Shown here: positions 54,410 through 64,000 of the stretch, piece by piece
Layout of the letters: each line of letters begins with the position of its first letter
How positions within the stretch are numbered: position 1 is the first letter of the stretch
Source of the DNA: Neodontobutis hainanensis
Lineage: Eukaryota; Chordata; Actinopteri; Gobiiformes; Odontobutidae
Assembly: GCA_024349245.1 (NCBI GenBank)
Contig: JALDNG010000547.1
Span: 15,001-79,000, forward strand
Reading direction: 5' to 3'
Length of the DNA stretch: 64,000 nt
Translations under genes and position numbers: made by a program
Notes under the pieces: model-generated
The model's database searches: none
What the model was told of the DNA's origin: nothing
The model's input: the letters and a program-made list of their open reading frames with translations, nothing else

Positions 54410-56202
54410 GTCAGTCACTGGTCCTTCTCTTCTTTTCTCTGACTCTTGGGTTTGAACAAACAGCTCATAAAGTCACACTGTATCATGTTTATGAGAGGGA
54501 TGCTTGGCCAAAGAACAAATGAAAAGTCTTCAGTAAATCAGCTCAAATGATGTGTTCAAGATACTATCTTCAGCAGTTAATTATTGAGAGTAAGTTTTTA
54601 TAAAATCAAATTAATGTTAAATAATGTAGACAAAGTCTAGTTTATAAAGAGTGCAGAGCCGTTATGAAGAGTAAATATTAGGACTTGTAGAAGCTGATAT
54701 AGTGTGGCTGGTTCTATTAAGTGTCTCGTTCTGAAGATGAAGTATAAAACACAGATCCTGAGGTGTGGCAGACATGAGCTTTATTTTCAGGAGCTGCAGG
54801 TGAAGCTGCTCCAGGTTCTTCTTTGTCACAGTCACAGGTTTGACACAGGTCTAATCTTCATGTAACGGCTCCACAGTGGTTCAAAGTGGTTAAATAATAA
54901 ATACTGTTTGATAAATAATAAATGTTGAAATGCGTGTGCTGACAACACTAACTCTTTTCTCTTCATTTTTACTGTTGTTTGCTTCAAAATGTGTAAAGGT
55001 TAAAGGTCACAGCACTAACTGCAGGACACTCTCCAATGTGTCACCAGCGTGAACAGAGACAACACAACAACACAATGTGTCCTGGCATTAGACTGTGGCT
55101 GTGGAGGAACTTTACCTGTCCATGTCTCACCTGGTCTGTCCTCAGACTCTGCTCTAACACTGTCCTCTGTCCCTCTCTGTCCTCCTCACTCCTCTGCTGT
55201 CGACCAAAAGGAGAGCACATCTGACTTTAATGATGGACCCACTGGAGGTCTGCTCCTGTTGTTGCCCTCATTGTCCCACATTAAAATGTTGGAATATTCT
55301 CCAGTCATTTGGTCATTTGCTCCACTGTTGAACACACTAGAGCTTAAAACACACTGAGCTTTTGTTCAAACCTGATTATCAAAGGTTGTTGGGACCTTAA
55401 ACGTGAAATCTAACAGAGATTATAATAATAACAAAAGACTTGGCCTTGGCCACGCCCAATTCCCTAAATATTCTGTTTATGAATAAAGCCTGCTGCTCAT
55501 GTGCCACAATATTACTCTGTCCTGCTCACTGGACAAAATATCTACCATCAAACATGTTTTTGACATGAGAGCTTTTTAGTTTTTGCTTTGTTTTACTCAA
55601 ACCTCTAAACTCCTGGTGTCTGTGTGAGTATTACTCTTTTCCTCTGAGCAGCTCTGCTACTCTCCACAGAAACATAGCCTACATAGTCCACTTATTCTCA
55701 TGTGTGAGATCAATATTTTCCTCTCGTTGCCTGTTCCATAAATGTGACACGAGAAGCAGAAACATGCCGAAGCACAGAGTGTTCCAGCCAAGATCTAGTG
55801 CCGTATCAGGCCTGGGTTAAATGAACATAAATAGAGCTGAAAGGACGTTTGGGAGAACTAGCTAACACTGGTGCTGTGTAGACGACTAACGGCAGGATCT
55901 GTGGATGAAACAACCACAGGATGGTTCTGTTTCGGGGGAAAGGGTTTGGCGGGAGTGGGACTAGCAGAGAGAACGTCGGCAGAGCCGGAGCGGACAGAGG
56001 ACAGACAAATAACTTTCTCACTTCTCACTGCTTTCACACATTTTGCAGAACTGGGACCAATGAGCTTCCACTATATTTACAATCATTGGTGTGACCTGAA
56101 GACGTGAAAACCTCCAACAAATGAAATAAAGACTTTGTATTCTTTATAACTGAGTGCCTTGATTATTATTGGATTAACCTCCAACATTTATTCTTCTTTC
56201 AG
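54410..56202. other. Intron of NLR B; no gene recognised
   Basis: Much of 54560-56100 has no counterpart in copy A and must be inserted or diverged sequence. Short frames show no domain. Confidence 0.5.
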
Positions 56203-56376
56203 ATTGTGGAACTGCGGTTTGTCAAAATCCAGCTGTTCTTCTCTGGCCTCAGCTCTGAAGTCCAACCCCTCACATCTGAGAGAACTGGAGCTGGATGATA
56301 ACATCCTGAAGGAGTCAGATGTTCAGGAGCTGCTTGAACTCCAACAGAGTCCTCACTGTCGACTGGAGACTCTGGA
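56203..56376 (+). CDS. NLR B terminal LRR exon
   Basis: Encodes LWNCGLSKSSCSSLASALKS, then ELELDDNILKESDVQELLEL. Donor gtgagt. Matches 24620-24793. Confidence 0.9.
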
Positions 56377-56936
56377 GTGAGTAGATGCTGTAGTGAACAG
56401 AGGCCAATCAGAGCCTCGTCTGATTCTCTGTAAAATCTATAAAAGTGTCTCTGGAGACAAAGCTCTGCTGAATCCACAGAAACTGCACAGAGCTTTCCTT
56501 TCCTCTGATGCAGACAGAACAGACCAGGGCCAGACCAAAGGGTCACTTTTATCAAACTGTCCCAGAGTTCAGGCGTCCCGGAGCAGCTTTAGTGGCACGA
56601 GGTTGATCTGGAGCAGTAACACTGATCCTAACTCTTGAACCACTCCAAGGGTTTGGATCAGTGTGAAGGCTTATAGTTGTGATAAAGTCCTATTCAAACA
56701 GAAAACATGACAGTCTTTCTTCTCAACAGCTGTTTGTGCTTTTAAACAGAGTCAGTGTCGTTGGGCTCTGGCTTCATGAATTTAAACATTGTATTTATCG
56801 TCTTCACTGCATTAAACACAAGCACAACCTGTGCCTCAAATATTGAGTCCCGACCAGAACTGTCTCCAATAAATATAATCATTTTGTCTCAGCTCCAGAA
56901 GAAATGTCAACACTCTGTTCTCTCTTGTCTTTTCAG

Positions 56937-56946
56937 GTGGGATTAA
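56937..56946 (+). CDS. NLR B last coding exon
   Basis: Split Glu codon, Trp, Asp and TAA (56944-56946), read only if the upstream frame break is bypassed. Confidence 0.65.
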
Positions 56947-57085
56947 TCAGGACCAGGAACAGGACCAGATCAGGACCAGATCAGGACCAGGATCAGGACC
57001 AGGACCAGACCAGACCAGGACCAGGACCAGACCAGGACCAGATCAGGACTAGACCAGACCAGGACCAGGACCAGACCAGGACCAG
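56947..57085 (+). repeat. Expanded (caggac)-type minisatellite after the NLR B stop codon
   Basis: Imperfect gaccag/gatcag hexamers. About twice the length of the matching array at 25372-25445. Confidence 0.85.
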
Positions 57086-58660
57086 TTGAGTCCTGACCTG
57101 GACAGACTCTAAAGCCTCTCTCACCTGCTTTATCTTTTTATAATCACTGAGCACTGTTTGTAAATCTTACTCTTTATTGTTCCGTTCATGAAAAATATGA
57201 ACAAAAGTGTTGGATTTATTCTTGTTTCAGTGTCATTTGAGAATCTTGAAGGATGTAAAGAGAAAAGAAACAAAGCTGTTGTTGTTGTGTGTTATTGTGT
57301 TCCACAAAGACACAGTGTTGACAAAACTGCTCAAGTCCAAAACATGTTTTTATTTGAACTTCCTGTTGTGTCTGTCAGATTGTATTTGTGACAAATGATA
57401 ATGAGCTCATGTTAAACATAAAGCCTTAGTTTTGATCTAGTCTTTTTTTTATTAAGGTTTATAACAGAACAAAATAGAAAATAAATACAATATAAAAAAT
57501 AACTTTCCAAAATGAAGCATTGCAACTGAAAATGTATGATTTTATATTTGTAATTGTGTTCAGTGAAAAGTATAATTATTCATTTCATAGTTTAATGTTT
57601 GTTTATAATTTAATTGTGTTCATTTTGTTAAGTCTAAGGACTTCTTTGGTTTTGTAAAGTCTTCTTGTTCCACAGAAGAGTTTTGTGCAGGAGAAGCTGT
57701 GGCTCTGACAGAGTTAGTGCGAGTAGAGCCTGCTGTAGAACGCTGATAGTGTTAGAGTCATGTTCAACACTGTATTGACTTTGTAATAGAAACTGTAGAC
57801 CACCAACCTCTTGAATATGTTCAAAGGATGAAGAGCCAGAGTGAGTCTGGGTTCCTCAGGCTTTGTTCAGTCCATTTGATTTTAAAGGTTTCATTTAAAT
57901 CTATCAAATCCAAAAGTTCAACACCTGCAGCTCCTTGGAACTGGTTAATATTGATTTTTCATCTGAAGTCTATCAATAGTTGATTGATTTCTTTGCATGT
58001 GTCTTCACTGACCTCTAGTGACAAGGAGGGTCAACACATCTGGACACGCCTTCTGCTTTTGTCAAAGACTTCTTCCACAAATGGAACCATACATTTAATA
58101 TTGTTTAGTTTTTTACCTTTTCTCTTTCTGCTCCATCTTTTGTGATATGTATTCATAAATATTTAACATCTTTTTTCACTAAAATATCACAAACTGAACT
58201 CTCAGCTCAATCATATAAAGTCAGAATCTCACATTTGGATGTGTTTAATATAAAACCAGATGCAGCAGAAGTTCTTGATTTGTTCTATGTCTTTCCCTGA
58301 AGTTTAACTTTTAAAAATAGGCCTGTGTCTCATTAATGATGTTTGAAAGAGCACTTTTGAGGCGTTGAAGTGTTGGATGTCTCATGTTTTCAGTCTTGAG
58401 CTACACCAGATTTGGGAGCACACAGAGTTTCTGTTGCTGAGGATTGTAATGTCTGGATTACGCTGGAATGTCTTTGATCCAGCGCGAAGGTAAATGAATG
58501 AACTGATGAATGCACTGTGAGACACATCTTTGACACGACGTTGAAGAACAAATAATAAGGATCCTCAAACACAAGCAGCACAGACGACATATGAACAATG
58601 TGACAAGAGCCTTTTACAAGTTGTGACTGAAACAAAAGCAGAAACAGAGACGCTTGTAAA
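57086..58660. other. 3' flank of NLR B, duplicate of the NLR A flank
   Basis: 57550-58316 aligns with 27050-27766. No gene seen. The point near 58316 corresponds to where the LINE sits in copy A. Confidence 0.6.
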
Positions 58661-58664
58661 ACAA

Positions 58665-58800
58665 CAGCAGCAGTCACAGTTACCTAGAAAAGATGTTCCT
58701 GTTTTTAAAGGTGACCCCTGACCTTTACAGCCTTCATCAGAGCGTTTGAACTCACTATTGAATTAAAAAAGGACAAACGACTCCTGGAAAAACATTTTGA
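58665..58800 (+). mobile_element. Short retroelement gag fragment (BEL-like)
   Basis: Reads PRKDVPVFKGDP, then an FIRAFE-like and KKDKRLLEKHFETSR stretch with a frame change, resembling the conserved start of BEL gag cores. Too short to classify with certainty. Confidence 0.35.
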
Positions 58801-58847
58801 GACGAGCAGGTGATCACAAGTGTTTAAGAATCTAGGACTCATCCTGG

Positions 58848-60480
58848 ACTCAGACTTGAATTTATTACATCATCAGCATTTTATCTCCTTCAAAACATTT
58901 CCAAAGTCAAAGGGATAATGTCTAAAGCAGACTTAGAGAGACTTATCCAGGCTTTTACCTCCAGCAGGTTAGAGTCAAGTCCATTTAGTTTATTCCAGAT
59001 TTCTTTTGAGCGAGAGCAGTCTAAAAACAAATGTGTGTGGGTCTGGTCCTCAGAACAGTTTTGGTGGTTACAGAACAACTCCATGAAACAGTGGCTCTGA
59101 CCTGAGTCTGGTCACTGATATAAGCCTCTTATATCTCCAAGACTTTCATCAGAGTCTTTACAATCCAGGAGCTTTATCAGAGCTGGACATTCATCGTCAT
59201 TTAAATATTTATACAAGACAAAACCCCGAGAACTATGTCTTTAAGTTTGTTAAAAGCCTTTTGATGTTAAACCGTTCCAATCCAGGACATATTTATGAGT
59301 AAAATCACAAACAACACTTTAAACTCTGGTCCTGACGTCCCACTCTCTTCCTCCAACACTTTCTGTCTCTGGCCCAACGAGCATTTCTTATAAACCTTAA
59401 AGATGTGTTTTTCTAAAGGCTCTCATTGATCGTAGGCTTAAATCTAAGAGTCAGAGTCTGTGGATGTGCAGCGAGGACCAGTCGACCAGAGAGGACAGGG
59501 TGCAATGGTGAGTCAGAGATCTGCTCCTGGAATGAATCTCAGAGCTCCATGAGAGACAGCGTCCAGCTCGTGTAAAGAGCTGCAGAGGCCTTCACAAACA
59601 CAAGGTCACCAAAGTCTAGACGAGGCCAGAAGGTGGACGCAACCAGACGTTTCCTGGATTTGAATCAAAACTATTAGAAACTCAGTAGTTTCATGTGAAG
59701 GTGGGAAGAGTTCAGCCAGAAAAATAAGTTTTTATCAAATAAAGGTTTGGTTATATTTATCCTAAAGTTGTAATTACTTTTCTTGTTTTTCCATTCACAT
59801 ATTTCTTCTTTAACTTCTTCACATTTAATTTCCCAGTTTCTGTTCTTACACATGTTCTTACAAATGACCAAAGCAAGGACTCTTATTCCATCTTGGATTT
59901 CAGTGTTGATAGTTTTTTATTATTTTCTCTGATCCAGACTCCTTCTGATTTATTCTGATTTAAAACAGCACCAGAGGCTTTTTCAGATCTTTTAAGGCGG
60001 TCCTTTAAAAACTCATTTGAGTTTGTTCTCTTCTAATCACAGTCAGCTGGTCTGCGTAGGCTAGAGCTGACACTTTCTGCTGAAGGCCAACAGTGGAAGC
60101 AGAAATACACAGGTCTTTGTTAAAGGAGGAAATGAAGGGACTAAGTGCAGTAACATAAAGTGCTGCACTGAGGACAACCCTGTTGGACTCTCAGTTAATC
60201 CACCGTTAACATTTAACACACGTTTGATTCAATTAAAGACATTTGATCATATTTATAAATGCTTCAGGAAACACATATTTAGACATAAATAATCACAGGA
60301 CACTTAATCAAAGGCTTTCTTTTGGTCACGACTGACAATATAAAGGTTTTGTTCTTCTTTTGTTTTATATATTATTTCTCTAAAAGGTCACAGATTGTCC
60401 ACATGACCTTTGACCTCACAGGTTTGTTCAGTATCATTAATATCATCAAATAAATCATTCTTTCTGTTCATTATTATCTT
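58848..60480 (-). mobile_element. Decayed L1-like LINE, minus strand
   Basis: Minus strand from about 60340: KKAFD-like box, VNGGLTES, SPLL-like region, AYADQLTV (altered YADD) near 60060, EKASGAVLNQNKSEGVWI near 59960, and at 59084-58890 the C-terminal Cys segment NCSEDQTHTHLFLDCSRSKE. The domain order fits one long L1-type element with many stops. Its C-terminal part is shared with 37560-37880, beyond the LINE/BEL block of copy A. Confidence 0.65.
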
Positions 60481-63440
60481 CGACTTCAGACTTCACTCTT
60501 TCAGTCAAAATGTTCTGTTTAAAATGAAAGTCAAAGAATGGATTCTTCTTCTTTTATTTTTAATGAAATAAATATCATCTTTGTCAGTGTTTTATTGTCA
60601 GTATTCATTAAAGTTTAGTGTCTATCATTATTAATAACACTTTTTTATAAAGTCAGCTCATTGAACTTCATCTAAATTTGCTCGAGGGCACGCTGGTTTG
60701 TTTGTTGTTTACTGCGACTGAAACTGCTGGGATTTGAACGAAACGCCCCAAATATTCATTGTTCAGCAGGACTCGCCCAAAGAGTTAAAAAAACACAGAA
60801 AAAAGACTATTCCTTGAAGAGAAAATGAAAGAAACAAATGAAAGGAGACATATTTGATGTGTAAGTGTTAAGTTTACAGGACATGCTGCCATAACACCTC
60901 AAACAGATGAAGACTTAGTTTAAACCTTTAAGCCTCTTTAAAATCGACACTCTTTACTCTTAGGTCTAAACATGTTCTTCAATAAAAGTCTTATAACAAT
61001 GTAATATATAACATTCATGCATTAGATCTTTTCATCAACTTCAGACATAACTCTTATTATTTCTGGAGCAATGGGACTTTATAAAGGGTTGGGACAGGAG
61101 CACAGCTAAGGTCCAATCATCAGTGGGACGTCCAACAGCAGGGGGCACATCTGCAACAGTCTCCACTCCCCAGAGGAGTGAGGGACACAAGACTTCAGCA
61201 GAAATATAAAGTCTCGAGTCATAAGAGTGAAGTCAGACAGAGCCGGAGGATAGAAGCTCAGTGTCATACTTCCACAGCGTCTCGGCCTAAAGCAGCTCAT
61301 CTCATCTGGACGTCCTGACCACAAGCCTTTTCAAACACCAGCAGAAAAGAAAAGAGACTTTTGTGTGACATTAGTGTTCTTTGACTTTATTAAAGCTGTT
61401 GTCTCAGTGAGGACTGTTGGACTGTGTGGACTAAACGTGTCTCCTCAGTCCCAGACGTTTGCAGACTGTTATAAAAAGAAGAGGCGATGCCACACAGAGG
61501 GAAACATGGCCTTGTCACATTGTGTTCATGAAATTTAAAATATATCTGTTTCCCTTAAAATGATGGATGTTCTCATTTGAAACCTTTGATATGTCATCTA
61601 TAATGTATTCTGAATAAACTTGTGGTCCTGGGCCTGATCCTCTCTGTTAGTGTTGATCCATGAGTTCAAGTCAGATCCTGGTTCTTTCTGGTTTCTGACT
61701 GAACTCTAGAGTCTCCTTCACATCTGACACATCTTCTGTTAGAGCTGTCATTGACTGAGAGCTGCACTCGAACACGTCCCTCCCATGAAAACAAAAGAGT
61801 CAAATACAAAAGAAGACTGAGCTTTAGAGGAACAGAGCAGAGGAATAAAAGGGATGTCCACTGTGTCAGGATTACTACACTGTACAGATGAATAAATGTG
61901 GAGCTGTGGACACACACACATCCTCACACCTGAGAGCAACACTGGACCTGTTTGGAAAAGCTCCAGTTATGTGTCTTACCTTCAAATAAAGGACGTGAAC
62001 AATCAGGAAAGTAATAATATTAAGCGTGTTCAGAGTCAAATATGAGACGATGAGGTGCTTTAAGCTTCTGTGTCTCTATTATTACTGCAGATCCAAATAA
62101 AAGATATGAAGCCCAATAGTTGGATCAGTGGTGTTTAGACTGCAGCTCTTTAAAATATCACTTGTGTTATGTCCTTCTTGAATAAAAGACAATGTGTGTA
62201 AGACGATCCAAAGAGACAGAGTCAAAGGTAGTCGTGCTTCGCTTTTATTTGTTTCTAAAACTCACAGAAACAAACCCGAGTGGAGGGAGGAGGACTCAAC
62301 AGTTGAGCCAAACCAAAGAAGTAAATATAACTAAACAGGAACGAACTGAACGACTCGTCTGAGAAACACAACAGGAAACAAAAGGCCTGGTCTAACTCAG
62401 CTGAAAAGTGTCTTTACTCAAAAATACAAGGATAAACCTCGTGGGACTGAACAGAAAAGTAACGCCTGAGAAAAGCACAAAGGTTATCTTACTGTCTTTT
62501 TATTTCAAGAGTTGTCATATTTTATCATTAGTTTATATAAATCAAAGACATAATCTTTTATCAATTAAATATGATTATTAACAGTTTGTAAGAAACTTTA
62601 TTGACTCATAACTGAGTAGAATTCTTGTGTAATTAATGAAAACAATATTATCAAATGTTATTTTATTTTGAAATACACACAATTTCACAGTAAAATAGTG
62701 ACAAAAGAACAAAAGAAGAGTTATAATAAAGATCTGGTAAAGTCTATAAAGGCAGAGTCCAGTCTATAGCCACGAAATAAAATCATACACTTTTTCCAAT
62801 GTTCAATATTAACAATGTCAGAGAAGACAATCCACAAATATAAAATCTTATTTCCAACTGAACATTTACTTATTGTGTCTTTGAAAAGTCAGAGATGCTG
62901 TGACATTTGAACACGAGAGGTTTTCATGAAGATTCTTGTCGACACTGATCTTTCTACAAACCTGAAAGAAAAAAGAAACACCAGAGATTATTTTGTCCCA
63001 CTCACATTTTGTCCCATCCCTTTAAAGGGTTAGGAGGACCCCTAGTGGCAGACATTAGAACTACAGCGAGCATTGACTGAAGCTGATGTAGCCTCCATCT
63101 CTTCTTCTTTGTGTCTTGTCTCTCCTGCAGAGACACTTATATTCATGAGTCTGTTTCCTGCTTTAACACTCACTGTCACTGAACTGGACTTAGTCTTTAT
63201 ATTCCTCATATTGTCACAAAAATAGTATTGTGCTGCAGCGTCAGCGACATAAAGAGGAAGACTAAACATTAACGTAAGAGCACTTGTTAAAGTCAGAGTC
63301 CTACAGATACAGTTATGTTCTTAGTTCTATAAGAAAAGGCTGTGTGTCAACAATAAGAGTGTTTAAGTATGAGCTCTAGATTAGAGCTGTTTTATTTGTG
63401 TCTGGAGTCTTTAACTCCAGTTTGAGTGGGTCGTCACTAC
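60481..63440. other. No gene recognised
   Basis: No spliced gene could be built on either strand. A single minisatellite-like monomer lies at 61368-61420. A weak minus-strand candidate at 63269-63042 is listed under rejected items. Confidence 0.45.
61368..61420 (+). repeat. Single monomer related to the 6.67-8.15 kb minisatellite
   Basis: Contains gtgtgacattagtgttcttt and actttattaaagctgttgtc, then tcagtgaggactgtt, which matches the last unit and right flank of the large array (tcagtgtggactgtt). Confidence 0.8.
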
Positions 63441-63444
63441 AGAC

Positions 63445-63495
63445 CAGGGCTGTTAAACTCATTTTAGTTCAGGGGCCACACTAGCTCTTTGATGC
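63445..63495 (+). repeat. Dispersed repeat fragment next to the second deaminase copy
   Basis: Contains gggctgttaaactcatttta, then gttcaggggccacactagc, a phrase common in fish hAT-derived repeats. It lies about 50 bases before homology to the first deaminase gene begins. Confidence 0.45.
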
Positions 63496-63543
63496 TAATG
63501 CTATTGTGCTAACAGTAATAGTTAATGTTCACTGCTGCTGTGC

Positions 63544-63810
63544 AGATATCTGACAGTGTCTCCAGTAACTAAAACTAAAAACAGGTTTAACAGAGATGAA
63601 GAAGTTCAGTTTTGTGACAGTTTTATGTTCTTCTCAGGTACAAACCAACCCTCGAGCTGGAAACGAGTAAGTAACCATTTTACCTGAAAGCAACACACCT
63701 CCTGTTTTCCTGCTTTTCTTTTCTCTTAAAACCAAAACATGACTACATTACATTAAACTTCAGTTCAGATCTTGCATTAATTTTCCAGTTTTCAGTTCTG
63801 TGTCAGACCA
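63544..63810 (+). pseudogene. Partial second SNAD-type deaminase copy: intron 1 part, exon 2, intron 2 start
   Basis: From gatatctgacagtg the sequence matches 180-440 of the first gene. Exon 2 equivalent 63638-63666 (ttctcag acceptor, gtaagt donor) is 29 bases against 36, so seven bases are missing and the phase would change. Exon 1 with the signal peptide is not at its expected place upstream. Exon 3, which would carry the catalytic motifs, would lie past the window end. It may be a pseudogene or may use other exons. Confidence 0.7.
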
Positions 63811-64000
63811 GTCCCACAGCTGTGTCATGAAACACTGAGAGAATGCACTGCTGATAAAAACATTATTCTTCTTGACGTTCTTGTTGAAAGTGGTGTAGTC
63901 CTCAGTCTGACACCTTCAACATGCTTCAAGTATGAGCTGCACATACTTTAATAAAACCCATGATAAGAAATGACATCTTAACAGATCTTTTTATTACAAT

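Larger units (their letters stand above)
46145..56946 (+). pseudogene. NLR gene B: RING-FISNA-NACHT-LRR paralogue with a 1-base deletion in NACHT
   Basis: Exons 46145-46266, 46499-46624, 47366-47485, 48448-48632, 49645-51387, 52316-52486, 54236-54409, 56203-56376, 56937-56946. Layout as gene A plus one extra N-terminal module exon. Near 50898 the sequence has tttt-tgag where copy A has tttctgag; the lost base creates TGA at 50904-50906, so the predicted product stops at about residue 604, after NACHT and before all LRRs. The frame is open again from 50903 to the exon end, and all LRR exons are intact, so the break is recent, or a sequence error, or the gene makes an LRR-less protein. Other NACHT motifs are the same as in A. 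Confidence 0.8.

Noticed and set aside
55871..56107. Open frame in the intron before the last LRR exon of NLR B
   Set aside because: No splice sites in phase with the neighbouring exons and no counterpart in copy A; treated as intron.
58390..58677. Minus-strand frame with a hydrophobic start resembling a signal peptide
   Set aside because: It lies antisense to a retroelement gag-like fragment and contains no domain; probably a shadow.
63042..63269. Minus-strand open frame with an Ig V-like end (VADAAAQYYFC ... SSSVTVSV)
   Set aside because: The DxAxYYxC-like phrase is suggestive, but no upstream V-domain strands, leader or splice partner could be found, and the frame is closed upstream.

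Overview
This is vertebrate genomic DNA, almost certainly from a teleost fish. Genes are split by GT-AG introns. The mobile elements are the usual fish set: Ty3/gypsy, BEL/Pao, Rex1-like, L2-like and L1-like LINEs, Tc1/mariner and hAT. The gene families are fish immune families: NLRs with the fish-specific FISNA-NACHT block and a secreted AID/APOBEC-like (SNAD-type) deaminase. The species cannot be fixed from the sequence alone.

Layout. (1) 38-1563: an intact three-exon gene for a secreted protein with a deaminase-like HAE...CxxxC signature. (2) 3.1-6.6 kb: decayed LINEs on both strands. (3) 6.67-8.15 kb: a 54/57-bp minisatellite of about 27 units, open in frame on both strands. (4) 10.08-25.37 kb: NLR gene A, coding for two N-terminal exons, a RING exon, a FISNA-NACHT exon, three LRR exons and a tiny last exon. 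Its introns carry a complete Ty3/gypsy element and a dead Tc1 element. (5) 27.77-37.25 kb: a Rex1/CR1-like LINE whose 3' tail is split by a BEL/Pao retrotransposon on the minus strand. (6) 38.2-39.06 kb: the last three coding exons of an equilibrative nucleoside transporter (SLC29), with a frameshift. (7) 40.92-42.10 kb: a non-autonomous hAT element with an 8-bp target duplication. (8) 46.15-56.95 kb: NLR gene B, a segmental duplicate of gene A. It has one extra N-terminal module exon and a 1-nt deletion that truncates the NACHT reading frame. (9) 58.8-60.5 kb: a decayed L1-like LINE. (10) 63.54 kb to the end: part of a second deaminase gene, showing exon 2 only.

Copies A (about 9.70-27.77 kb) and B (about 45.65-58.32 kb) descend from one segment and act as empty sites for each other. 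B shows the target of the Ty3/gypsy insertion as one uninterrupted AGGAT, and B lacks the LINE/BEL block.

Function. The NLRs would be cytosolic sensors with an E3-ligase-like RING at the N terminus. The deaminase-like protein would be secreted and may act outside the cell. The two families are interleaved in one repeat-rich, locally duplicating interval, as expected of a fast-evolving immune cluster. No CRISPR arrays or rRNA genes were seen, and the only tRNA-like sequence is a repeat remnant.
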